DNA of 64,000 bases from BRH-c54 sp965284565 (GTDB taxonomy: Bacteria > Bacteroidota > Bacteroidia > Flavobacteriales_E > Vicingaceae). Below, one piece after another: positions 1 through 7,690 of this stretch (positions are counted from its first letter, which is position 1; each line of letters starts with the position of its first letter). Under the pieces are notes generated by a model. It worked only from the letters and a program-made list of their open reading frames with translations. It ran no database searches and was not told the DNA's origin. Both the position numbers and the translations under genes were made by a program. The stretch covers positions 496,001 to 560,000 of the forward strand of contig OZ260100.1 in the NCBI GenBank assembly GCA_965284565.1. The letters run 5' to 3'.

Positions 1-1
1 T

Positions 2-343
2 GCTTCAGGTTCGGCAAAATACGACACTATGGTGGTAATTCCTTGCTCTATGGGAACTTTAGGAAGAATCACCAACGGAATTTCCAATGATTTACTTACT
101 AGAGCTGCTGATGTTATTTTAAAAGAAAGAAGAAAATTAGTTTTGGTAGCTAGAGAAATGCCTTACAATCTTATCCATATCAATAACATGAAAACGGTAA
201 CGGAAGCTGGAGGTATTATTTGTCCTGCTACACCATCATTTTATAGCCAACCAAGCACTATAGAAGCTGTTGCTAAAACTGTGGTAGATAGAGTAATTGA
301 TTTAATTGGGTTGGACAGCAAATCTTATCGTTGGGGAAAATAA
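2..343 (+). CDS. ubiX: UbiX-type flavin prenyltransferase (5' truncated)
   Basis: The reading frame is open from base 2, so only the C-terminal part (about 113 residues) is present and the start lies before the window. The family joins a dimethylallyl group to FMN, making prenylated FMN for UbiD-type decarboxylases. Visible family motifs are SGSAKYD followed by VIPCSMGTLG near the beginning, then LVLVAREMP, the NM preceding the TEAGGII stretch, and a PA.PSFYSQP segment. These belong to the flavin-binding C-terminal half of UbiX/Pad1. A UbiD partner is not visible here. The gene ends just before a strong hairpin shared with the convergent protease gene. Identification is confident; the exact decarboxylase served is unknown. 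Confidence 0.9.
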   Translation, partial: ASGSAKYDTMVVIPCSMGTLGRITNGISNDLLTRAADVILKERRKLVLVAREMPYNLIHINNMKTVTEAGGIICPATPSFYSQPSTIEAVAKTVVDRVIDLIGLDSKSYRWGK

Positions 344-372
344 AAAGACAGGACTTCCGCCCTGTCTTCTCT
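343..372. terminator. Bidirectional intrinsic terminator
   Basis: An 8-bp perfect stem (AAGACAGG at 345-352 with CCTGTCTT at 361-368) closes an 8-nt loop. It has an A-run on the left and a T-rich stretch on the right, so it can serve both ubiX (plus) and the metalloprotease gene (minus), which converge here. Confidence 0.75.
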
Positions 373-395
373 TATTAAAACCTTACTTAATTATA

Positions 396-1736
396 TTATT
401 TCACTATAACTTTTTGAGTAACTGAAGCTGTTTTAGACTGAATATTTACAAAGTAAATTCCTTGTTTGTTAATTTGATATTGATTTTCACCTAATACAAC
501 AGGCTGTATAGTCTGTCCGAGACCATTATAAAAAGTAATTTTTAAATTTTCATCTTCAGCAGTAGAAATATTGATAATTCCTGTTGATGGGTTTGGATAA
601 ACAGTTACCTTATCAACAAAATTATTTTCTTCAATACCAACAACACAATTAGAAAGAGCAGGAGAAGTCAATAATCCATTTCTTTCATTTTGTAACACAC
701 TTCTCATAATTCCTATTTGTCCGTTAGTAAAACTATTCTGACAAGTTTGATCTGAATAATCCATATAATTTTCTACCATATCAGGCAAATCACCAACTCC
801 AGAAATAGTATCTGTACAAGAATTTCTAGTTGTAACACAACCTTGCTGAGATTGATCGCAATTTGGTGTATCATTTAATCCATCATCATCACCACAAATA
901 CTACCAAAAATTCCTCCAAAAGTATTTTCAGCAGTATGTCTCACACCTAAATAATGACCAACTTCATGCGTAACCGTTCTTCCATTAATCACAGTTGCAG
1001 TCATTGCTACTGGATTATTTCTTCCAAAAGCACTATAATGAATAATAGCTCCATCTGTTAATTCAGGAGGGATAGAATTTGCTGGCCAATTAGATAGTCC
1101 TGCTGGTGGAGTTGCAACACCTAACAATGAAGGAGTAGTACTACCCCCATTAATGTCACCCACCCAAATATTTAAATATTCTGATGTATTCCAAGCATTA
1201 GAACCACCTTGACTGGTACTTTGTATTTTAGCAATAGATGCCATATCAGGTAAAAAACCCCCTCCAAAAGTAGTGGATGTCTGTACTCTTACAATCCCAT
1301 CAGTAGGATTTCCATTGGTATCTATACAAGCTAATTGAAACTCAATTTGTGCATCTCCAACAAAAGGAACAAAAGCAGGTCTTAAGTTGGTGGTATCTGC
1401 GTTCATTCTTCTAAAATCTTCATTCAGAACATTAATTTGTTCAACTAATACACTATCATCTAAGTTTTCTTGTGGATTATTGGAATTCCATACAACATGA
1501 AAAACTACAGGAACAACATAAATTGATTTGTCATTTTTATTTTCTTTCGCATTCGCCTCAATTACCCATTGTTGATAAGCATCATTAATTTGTTGTTTGT
1601 AATTAGGGTTTTTCTGATTTAAATATTCTACTGCATGATTAAACCCACATTTCTCAGGCTGCTGTTGAGCCTGAACAGATAAAGAAGTTATGCCTGCCAA
1701 ACAAAATAATGCAAAAAGCTTGTTAAATAATTTCAT
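396..1736 (-). CDS. Secreted M43-family zinc metalloprotease with T9SS sorting domain
   Basis: The 446-residue protein starts with a signal peptide (about residues 1-23, ending VQA before QQQ). The zinc site HEVGHYLGVRH at residues 257-267 has the extended HExxHxxGxxH form of metzincins, and a likely Met-turn occurs at NYMDY (Met325). This places it in the M43 pappalysin/cytophagalysin family of secreted endopeptidases. Several cysteines around residues 281-310 could form disulfides. The last ~70 residues, beginning VYPNPSTG, are a type-A T9SS sorting domain, so export across the outer membrane is expected. It is monocistronic and converges on ubiX. Substrate is unknown. Family assignment is strong. 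Confidence 0.9.
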   Translation of the reverse strand: MKLFNKLFALFCLAGITSLSVQAQQQPEKCGFNHAVEYLNQKNPNYKQQINDAYQQWVIEANAKENKNDKSIYVVPVVFHVVWNSNNPQENLDDSVLVEQINVLNEDFRRMNADTTNLRPAFVPFVGDAQIEFQLACIDTNGNPTDGIVRVQTSTTFGGGFLPDMASIAKIQSTSQGGSNAWNTSEYLNIWVGDINGGSTTPSLLGVATPPAGLSNWPANSIPPELTDGAIIHYSAFGRNNPVAMTATVINGRTVTHEVGHYLGVRHTAENTFGGIFGSICGDDDGLNDTPNCDQSQQGCVTTRNSCTDTISGVGDLPDMVENYMDYSDQTCQNSFTNGQIGIMRSVLQNERNGLLTSPALSNCVVGIEENNFVDKVTVYPNPSTGIINISTAEDENLKITFYNGLGQTIQPVVLGENQYQINKQGIYFVNIQSKTASVTQKVIVK

Positions 1737-1868
1737 AGTTTGTTATTTTTATAAAAGTTAATTTAAAATTTCGTTTGCGAATTTAATTACTGAAAATAAA
1801 AATACAAAACAGATAAGGTATTTGTAAACTACAAAAACCTATTGAAAATCATAATCCTAAAATAAAGG

Positions 1869-2372
1869 TTAGATGCATTTAAAGTAGTCAAAAGGCTCTA
1901 AACAATCTTTACATTGATACAAGGCTTTACATGCTGTTGAACCAAATTGACTTTTAAGTTCAGTATTTTTAGAACCACATTGAGGGCATTGAACTTCTTT
2001 AGGACCTGAACCAAATAATACACCTTTGTCTTGAGTACCCTTTACAGGAGGAGCAATTCCATAATCTTTAAGTTTTTGCATGGCTACTTCACTCATCCAA
2101 TCGGTTGTCCAAGCAGGGGTATAAACCATTTTAATTTCTGCATTTTCAATACCATTATCATGAAGTGTTTTTACGATATCATCTTCAAACATTTTCATAG
2201 CAGGACAACCAGTGTAAGTTGGTGTAATAGTAACAACAACTTTATCCGTTAACACTTCTACTTTTCTTAAAACCCCTAATTCTTCAATTGTTATTACAGG
2301 AATTTCAGGGTCTGGAATTTGGGCTATCATATCCCAAATAGCTTGTTCTGTATATTTTTCTTGGAGATCCAT
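1869..2372 (-). CDS. paaD: Phenylacetyl-CoA epoxidase maturation subunit PaaD
   Basis: PaaD (167 residues) is the MIP18/DUF59-type accessory protein of the phenylacetyl-CoA 1,2-epoxidase cluster and probably helps iron or iron-sulfur insertion. The DUF59 fold covers about residues 10-105, with the TYTGCPA motif and its conserved Cys56. The C-terminal zinc ribbon has CPQC (129-132) and CKDC (154-157) pairs. It lies 23 bp after paaC and is the last gene of paaABCD. The length matches the usual PaaD size. Assignment rests on domain order and on the adjacent paa genes. Confidence 0.93.
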   Translation of the reverse strand: MDLQEKYTEQAIWDMIAQIPDPEIPVITIEELGVLRKVEVLTDKVVVTITPTYTGCPAMKMFEDDIVKTLHDNGIENAEIKMVYTPAWTTDWMSEVAMQKLKDYGIAPPVKGTQDKGVLFGSGPKEVQCPQCGSKNTELKSQFGSTACKALYQCKDCLEPFDYFKCI

Positions 2373-2395
2373 AATTTATTTCTTACTAAAGAAAT

Positions 2396-3154
2396 CTACC
2401 AAGTAGCATCTGGAAATGCTCTTTGCAAATATTGCATATCAGTAAGTAGATGACCTAAATATTCTGAGTGCATTCCTTGCAATCTGCCCGTTTGCATGTA
2501 ATCGTCTTTTGGTCTTTGTAAAGTAGCTCGTTGAAGTACTTCATTTACTGTGCTATCCCAATTTTTCTTAACTTCATTCAAATCTACTGCAATTCCTGCT
2601 TTGATTAAGAGCTCGTCAACTTCATTCATCTCAAATAAATCACCTGTAAACATCCACAAATCATCAAAAGATTGTTGAATTTTTTGGTGACTTTCTTCGG
2701 TTCCATCACCCAAACGTACTACCCATTCACCAGTATGACGTAAATGGTAAGCTATTTCTTTAATAGATTTAGCCGCATGAGCAGCAATAATTTCATCTTT
2801 ACTATTTTTTAATGCTGTATATAAATGATACAAAAAAGCATCATGTAAAAAATTTCTAGCAATAGTATCACCAAAATGTCCATTAGGTCTTTCTGAAAGT
2901 AACGTATTATAATACTCTCTTTCGCTTCTTCTATAAGCTAAATCATCTTCTGTTTTGCCTTTACCTTCCAAATTAGCAGCATAAGTCAACATGGTTCTTG
3001 CTTGACCGAATAAATCTAATGAAATATTGGTTAGTGCAATATCTTCTTCTAATGTTGGTCCGTTACTACACCATTCAGCCATTCTCTGGCCTAATATTAA
3101 GCTAGAATCTCCTAATCTTAAGCAGTAATTTATCAATGCATCTTGTTGTGTCAT
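2396..3154 (-). CDS. paaC: Phenylacetyl-CoA epoxidase structural subunit PaaC
   Basis: PaaC (252 residues) is the ferritin-like, metal-free partner of the catalytic PaaA subunit in the phenylacetyl-CoA epoxidase. Recognisable stretches include LGDSSLILGQRMAEW near the N-terminus, LFGQARTMLTYA around residue 50, the FLHDAFLYHLY helix and HLRHTGEWVVRLGDGTEES. These are typical of the family, as is the length. It sits 66 bp after paaB and 23 bp before paaD on the same strand. No unusual residues were noticed. Confidence 0.94.
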   Translation of the reverse strand: MTQQDALINYCLRLGDSSLILGQRMAEWCSNGPTLEEDIALTNISLDLFGQARTMLTYAANLEGKGKTEDDLAYRRSEREYYNTLLSERPNGHFGDTIARNFLHDAFLYHLYTALKNSKDEIIAAHAAKSIKEIAYHLRHTGEWVVRLGDGTEESHQKIQQSFDDLWMFTGDLFEMNEVDELLIKAGIAVDLNEVKKNWDSTVNEVLQRATLQRPKDDYMQTGRLQGMHSEYLGHLLTDMQYLQRAFPDATW

Positions 3155-3220
3155 AATATAATATTGTAATTTTTAAATAAATGATTGAGGTTATTAAACT
3201 TCAAACATTGAACTTGAAAC

Positions 3221-3517
3221 TTAAATATGCTTTGCTCCTTCTGGCATAACATAATGTGTAGGATGTCTATAAATTTTATCATCCGAAGGATCAAAAAATG
3301 AATCGCTATCTTCTGGTAATGACGAAACAATTGCATTAGAAGGCACTACCCAAATGCACGTTCCTTCGTTTCTTCTGGTGTATAAGTCTCTAGCATTTTG
3401 CAATGCCATTTCTTTATCTGTTGCATGTAAACTTCCTGCATGTTTATGAGGTAGTCCTGGTTTGCTTTGTACAAAAACTTCCCAAACATCTCCTTGATTA
3501 TCTTTTATATTATCCAT
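3221..3517 (-). CDS. paaB: Phenylacetyl-CoA epoxidase subunit PaaB
   Basis: PaaB (98 residues) is the small subunit that bridges PaaA-PaaC heterodimers in the epoxidase. Family features are WEVFVQSKPGLPHKHAGSLHA, here in two overlapping parts, and the A..NARDLYTRRNEGTCIWVV segment. The C-terminus contains the DKIYRHPTHYVMP stretch. The gene lies between paaA (68 bp upstream) and paaC (66 bp downstream). The 66-bp gap to paaC holds short TTGAAACTT-like repeats. Confidence 0.94.
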   Translation of the reverse strand: MDNIKDNQGDVWEVFVQSKPGLPHKHAGSLHATDKEMALQNARDLYTRRNEGTCIWVVPSNAIVSSLPEDSDSFFDPSDDKIYRHPTHYVMPEGAKHI

Positions 3518-3585
3518 AAGTGTTATTTTTTTACTCTAATTTTTAAATTCAACTATTTCTTCTCTTTGGAAGATTTAAGGTAGGT

Positions 3586-4527
3586 TTACGCCACCATTTG
3601 TTTTTCTTTTTGTTTTTGGGCATAAGCCAAAGCTGCTTCTCTTACCCATTTACCATTATTATGAGCTCTTTTGTGATGTTCTAAACGCTGTTTATTACAA
3701 GGCCCGTTACCTTTTACCACATTCCAAAACTCATCCCAATCTATTTGTCCGTAATCATAATGACCTTTTTCTTCATTCCATTTTAAATCAGGGTCAGGAA
3801 TGGTTAAACCTATTACTTCTGCTTGGTGAACTGTTTTATCGATAAACTTCTGACGCAATTCATCATTGGTTTCACGTTTTATTTTCCATTTCACACCATT
3901 TCCTAAGTTGGGAGAATCAGCATCATGCGGTCCAAACATCATTAATGATGGCCACCATAATCTATTCAACGCATCTTGAGCCATAGCTTTTTGCTCAGGA
4001 GTTCCTTTTGCCATATGGGCAATAATTTCATATCCTTGTCTTTGATGAAAACTTTCTTCTTTGCAAATTCTTACCATTGCTCTGGCATAAGGTCCGTAAG
4101 AAGTTCTTTGTAAGGATACCTGATTAACAATAGCAGCTCCATCAACTAACCAACCTACAGCTCCCATATCTGCCCAAGTTAATGTTGGGTAATTAAAAAT
4201 ACTGGAATATTTTGCTTTTTCGGTCTGTAATTCTTCAATAAACTCATCTCTGCTTTTTCCCAACGTTTCGCCAGCTGCATATAAATATTGTCCGTGTCCA
4301 GCTTCATCCTGAATTTTTGCCAACAACACTACTTTAGCTCTTAATGTAGGAGCTCTCAATACCCAATTCCCTTCTGGCTGCATCCCAACAACTTCCGAAT
4401 GAGCGTGTTGAGAAATTTGACGTTGTAAATGTTTTCTATATTCTTCAGGCATCCAATCTTTTGGTTCTATCTTAATTTCAGCATCAATTTTGGCCTGAAA
4501 TGCTTCTAATTTTTGTTGTTCATCCAT
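3586..4527 (-). CDS. paaA: Phenylacetyl-CoA epoxidase catalytic subunit PaaA
   Basis: PaaA (313 residues) is the di-iron oxygenase that converts phenylacetyl-CoA to its ring-1,2-epoxide, the committed step of aerobic phenylacetate breakdown. The carboxylate-bridged iron site is visible in the helices with DEAGH (residues 74-78) and EESFH (157-161). The HGQYLYAAGETLG segment is also characteristic. It is the first gene of paaABCD, with a good TAnnTTTG box 30 bp before its ATG. The N-terminal EIKIEPKDWMPEEYRK region fits other PaaA proteins, which supports this start. Confidence 0.96.
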   Translation of the reverse strand: MDEQQKLEAFQAKIDAEIKIEPKDWMPEEYRKHLQRQISQHAHSEVVGMQPEGNWVLRAPTLRAKVVLLAKIQDEAGHGQYLYAAGETLGKSRDEFIEELQTEKAKYSSIFNYPTLTWADMGAVGWLVDGAAIVNQVSLQRTSYGPYARAMVRICKEESFHQRQGYEIIAHMAKGTPEQKAMAQDALNRLWWPSLMMFGPHDADSPNLGNGVKWKIKRETNDELRQKFIDKTVHQAEVIGLTIPDPDLKWNEEKGHYDYGQIDWDEFWNVVKGNGPCNKQRLEHHKRAHNNGKWVREAALAYAQKQKEKQMVA

Positions 4528-4556
4528 ATTGTTATATGTGTTTGTATTTCGTTGCC

Positions 4557-4583
4557 CAAATTTAGTGAAAAAATAATCAACAA
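4557..4583 (-). promoter_or_regulatory. Candidate promoter of paaABCD
   Basis: On the minus strand TAAATTTG (4564-4557) fits the Bacteroidota -7 consensus TAnnTTTG. TTG triplets at 4583-4581 and 4580-4578 lie 16 and 13 nt upstream, somewhat closer than the usual -33 spacing. The predicted transcript would start about 20 nt before the paaA ATG. Confidence 0.5.
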
Positions 4584-4586
4584 TTA

Positions 4587-4602
4587 ACTGATTTTTGTCA
4601 GT
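4587..4602. promoter_or_regulatory. Candidate operator between paaA and paaE
   Basis: An inverted repeat, ACTGA, six bases, then TCAGT, lies directly upstream of the -33 region of the paaABCD promoter and about 87 bp before the -7 box of paaE. Its size is typical of TetR-family operators, and phenylacetate genes are often controlled by TetR-type PaaR repressors. No regulator gene lies next to it, so its function is inferred. Confidence 0.35.
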
Positions 4603-4688
4603 CTAAGATTTTTTAACTAAATCTATGTTTTTTTAGAAATTTCATTTAGTCCATCATTTTAATATCTTCTTATTTTGTGAAATAATAT

Positions 4689-4696
4689 TACTTTTG
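4689..4696 (+). promoter_or_regulatory. Candidate -7 box for paaE
   Basis: TACTTTTG matches TAnnTTTG exactly and lies 27 bp before the paaE ATG. The only TTG nearby (4675-4677) is 11 nt upstream, too close to serve as a normal -33 element, so an activator may be needed or the box may be fortuitous. Confidence 0.45.
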
Positions 4697-4723
4697 TCCG
4701 AATTAAAAAGAAAAACATAAAGA

Positions 4724-5791
4724 ATGAATCATTTCCATACCTTAAAAGTTAAAGATATTAGAAAAGAAACTAATCAAGCCGTTTCTATTGCATTTGAGCT
4801 TCCTGCCGATTTGAAAAATACTTTCTCCTTCGAGTCAGGTCAATATGTTACGGTTAAGAAAAATGTTGATGGCGAAGACATCAGAAGATCTTACTCTATT
4901 TGCAGTACTCCATTTGAAGAAGAAATTAGAATTGGTGTGAAGAAAATTGACAATGGAAAAATGTCTGGTTTTTTAAACGACCAATTAACTGTTGGAGATG
5001 AGTTGGAAATAATGCCACCAGCAGGAAATTTTACTGCTAAAAACCACGCAGGAAACATTATTGGTGTTGCAGCAGGAAGTGGTATTACCCCTGTTTTTTC
5101 TTTATTAAAATCTGTTATTAAAGCTGGAGGAAAATTCACTTTATTTTACGGAAATATCAATGAAGCATCTACTATTTTCAAAAAAGAGCTAGATGCTTTA
5201 GCGGCAAACCACCCTAACAATTTTGTGGTTCATTATACTTATGATGAAGGAGCAGTTAGTCAATTAGAAGCTATTCAATGTGGCAGAATTGACGAACAGA
5301 AAATGAATGACTTCATTAAACTAAATTTAGAAATACTAAAAGCTGATGGTTTTTATATTTGTGGACCAGAAGCAATGATAAACACAGTAAACGAAACCTT
5401 TAAAAAGATGGGGGTTGCTGATGAAAAAATTCATTTTGAATTGTTTACTACTCCTGTTAAAAAAGCAGAATCGCTTGAACAAGCAGCCCCTGACTCTTCT
5501 TACGAAGGAACAAGCCACGTTACTGTCATTATGGATGGCGAAGAGTTTGAGTTCGATTTAAACAGCAAGGGAGCAACTATTTTAGATACTGCTATTGAAC
5601 AAGGTGCTGATGCTCCATTTTCATGCAAAGGAGCTGTATGTTGCACTTGTAAAGCCCAAATTGTTGAAGGAAAAGCTACTATGGAAATGAACTACGCACT
5701 ATCTGATGAAGAAGTAGCTGATGGGTTTATTTTAACTTGCCAGGCTCACCCAGCTTCAGATAAGTTGGTAGTAGATTATGATGTGATTTAA
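4724..5791 (+). CDS. paaE: Phenylacetyl-CoA epoxidase reductase PaaE
   Basis: PaaE (355 residues) passes electrons from NAD(P)H through FAD and a [2Fe-2S] cluster to the PaaA di-iron site. The N-terminal FAD domain has the RRSYSICST motif (about residues 54-62). The nucleotide-binding domain follows, with GVAAGSGITPVFSL and YICGPEAMI. The C-terminal plant-type ferredoxin domain (from about residue 262) has the C-x4-C-x2-C ligand pattern in SCKGAVCCTCKA and a fourth Cys in LTCQAHP. It is transcribed away from paaABCD, unlike the common paaABCDE order, so the reductase could be expressed separately. Confidence 0.95.
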   Translation: MNHFHTLKVKDIRKETNQAVSIAFELPADLKNTFSFESGQYVTVKKNVDGEDIRRSYSICSTPFEEEIRIGVKKIDNGKMSGFLNDQLTVGDELEIMPPAGNFTAKNHAGNIIGVAAGSGITPVFSLLKSVIKAGGKFTLFYGNINEASTIFKKELDALAANHPNNFVVHYTYDEGAVSQLEAIQCGRIDEQKMNDFIKLNLEILKADGFYICGPEAMINTVNETFKKMGVADEKIHFELFTTPVKKAESLEQAAPDSSYEGTSHVTVIMDGEEFEFDLNSKGATILDTAIEQGADAPFSCKGAVCCTCKAQIVEGKATMEMNYALSDEEVADGFILTCQAHPASDKLVVDYDVI

Positions 5792-5914
5792 AAAAATAAC
5801 ATCATAATCCTAAACAGAAGAACTTTACAAAACACTTTTTTTCATGTTTTTTAGTAGGCAACTATTATTAGTTACAAGCGTCTAATTGCCAAACTATTAA
5901 TCTACCTATTCAGT

Positions 5915-7597
5915 ATGAAAAAATTATTGCTTTTTGTAATCCTTTTAAATTCATTTTTCTATTCTTCAGCACAGGATTGTGTAGATTTTACTCCCTATAC
6001 CAATCTTTATCTTGATTCTGTTACTCAAGATCAGGTTAACTTCCCAATTGGAAGTCCTATTATAACTCATGGAGATATTCAAATTGTCAAAATAGATTAT
6101 CTTACTACATTTCAAGGCATTCAAGGTGATTCTGCTTTGTTTTACATTGGTAACTTAGATATTGATGTTAGCTCTTCTAACTGTACTAATAAAAAACTTA
6201 CCTTCTCTACTGCATATGTTGAGCAAATGATTGTTGATGGCGATACTATCTATTCTTTCAATCCAACAAGCCCTTTTTATCAAGGAAACGGATTTACCGT
6301 TTCTTTTAATGGCTCAGGAATGGGTTATGGTGATTTTACTATTGAAGGTGATTTTGATGTAGTTCGTTTGTTAGGCAGTACAAATTTCTTATACAATATT
6401 TGCTTAGAATGTTTAACCACAACTCCTGCTACTTGTATAGATTTTTCACTTTATGATAATTTATACCTAGATTCTGTTACCCAAGATCAGGTTAATTTTC
6501 CGATAGGAAGTCCCATAATTAATCAAGGTGATATTAAAATAGTAAAAATAGATTACTTTACTGTTTTTCAGTTCATACAAGGGGATTCATCAATGCTTTA
6601 TATTGGTAATATTGATGTTGATGTGAGTAGTTCAACATGTACCAATAAGAAGTTAACTTTTAATACAGCATATGTTGAGCAAATGATTATTGACGGAGAC
6701 ACTATCTATTCATTTAGTAATACTCCGGCATTTTATCAAGGAAATGGATTTACTGTCTCTTTTAATGGCTCGGGAATGGGGTATGGTGATTTTACTATAG
6801 AAGGTGATTTTGATGTGATTCGTTTATTGGGCAGCACAAATTTTATATCTAATGTTTGTTTAGAATGTTTAAGTACAAGCCCTATAGATTGTGCGGACTT
6901 CACTCCTTACAACAATCTTTATCTCGATTCTGTTACTCAAGATCAGGTTAACTTCCCAATTGGAAGTCCTATTATAACTCATGGAGATATTCAAATTATT
7001 AAAATAGATTATCTTACTTCATTTCAAGGTATTCAAGGTGATTCTTTGTTTTACATTGGTAATTTAGATATTGATGTTAGCACTTCTAACTGTACTAATA
7101 AAAAACTTACCTTCTCTACTGCATATGTTGAGCAAATGATTGTTGATGGCGATACTATCTATTCTTTTAATCCAACAAATCCTTTTTATCAAGGAAATGG
7201 ATTTACTGTTTCTTTTAATGGTTCAGGAATGGGCTATGGTGACTTTACTATTGAAGGTGATTTTGATGTAGTTCGTTTGTTAGGCAGTACAAATTTCTTA
7301 TACAATATTTGTTTAGAATGCTTAAACCCAACCTTTATTTCAGAAAAAAATGATAATACTTCTAAAGAGATTAATTTATTTCCCAACCCTACTAATGGAA
7401 TGTTTAACCTCACATTTCCAAGAACTGGAATTTATCAAATCATGATTCATGATAGTAAAGGAATTTTAATTTCCACTCATCAGGTTAATGATGATAATTA
7501 CCGTTGGGACTTAAACTCAAAACCAAATGGTATTTACTTCATCAATATTATTTCTGACAAAGGATGGTCAACCTCTAAAAAAATTATAAAAAACTAA
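5915..7597 (+). CDS. Secreted protein with three tandem 152-residue repeats and T9SS domain
   Basis: The 560-residue protein has a signal peptide (about 1-20, ending SSAQ). Three copies of one unit follow, starting at Cys22, Cys174 and Cys326. Each begins C-x-DF and contains YLDSVTQDQVNFPIGSPII, NKKLTF, YVEQMI, YQGNGFTVSFNGSGMGYGDF and a final CLECL. Each unit has four cysteines, so internal disulfides are likely. The C-terminal FPNPTNGMFN region is a type-A T9SS sorting domain. I do not recognise the repeat as a named domain. The protein is probably an extracellular or cell-surface protein of unknown function. It stands alone between paaE and aspS. Confidence 0.88.
   Translation: MKKLLLFVILLNSFFYSSAQDCVDFTPYTNLYLDSVTQDQVNFPIGSPIITHGDIQIVKIDYLTTFQGIQGDSALFYIGNLDIDVSSSNCTNKKLTFSTAYVEQMIVDGDTIYSFNPTSPFYQGNGFTVSFNGSGMGYGDFTIEGDFDVVRLLGSTNFLYNICLECLTTTPATCIDFSLYDNLYLDSVTQDQVNFPIGSPIINQGDIKIVKIDYFTVFQFIQGDSSMLYIGNIDVDVSSSTCTNKKLTFNTAYVEQMIIDGDTIYSFSNTPAFYQGNGFTVSFNGSGMGYGDFTIEGDFDVIRLLGSTNFISNVCLECLSTSPIDCADFTPYNNLYLDSVTQDQVNFPIGSPIITHGDIQIIKIDYLTSFQGIQGDSLFYIGNLDIDVSTSNCTNKKLTFSTAYVEQMIVDGDTIYSFNPTNPFYQGNGFTVSFNGSGMGYGDFTIEGDFDVVRLLGSTNFLYNICLECLNPTFISEKNDNTSKEINLFPNPTNGMFNLTFPRTGIYQIMIHDSKGILISTHQVNDDNYRWDLNSKPNGIYFINIISDKGWSTSKKIIKN
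5978..7324 (+). repeat. Three in-frame tandem repeats (456 bp, 456 bp, 435 bp)
   Basis: Units start at 5978, 6434 and 6890. Unit 3 lacks one codon relative to unit 1 (DSLFYIG against DSALFYIG) and stops at the CLECL motif. At the DNA level units 1 and 3 are visibly much closer to each other than either is to unit 2, which has many synonymous changes. Confidence 0.93.
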
Positions 7598-7658
7598 TCT
7601 GATCTCCTACATTTCCATTTTTATTGTTCTTCTAAAATACTTTCTACCTTGAATTGCT

Positions 7659-7666
7659 TAATTTCG
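7659..7666 (+). promoter_or_regulatory. Candidate -7 box for aspS
   Basis: TAATTTCG resembles the -7 box TAnnTTTG and the TAATTTCG before the ABC-F gene. It lies 25 bp before the ATG at 7691. It also lies downstream of the possible TTG start at 7649, which argues against that start. Confidence 0.4.
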
Positions 7667-7690
7667 CATTTTAATTTTTTACTGAAAAAC

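Noticed and set aside
3151..3336. 61-residue ORF overlapping paaB on the same strand
   Set aside because: It overlaps paaB in another frame and has no family features. The paaB frame is clearly the coding one.
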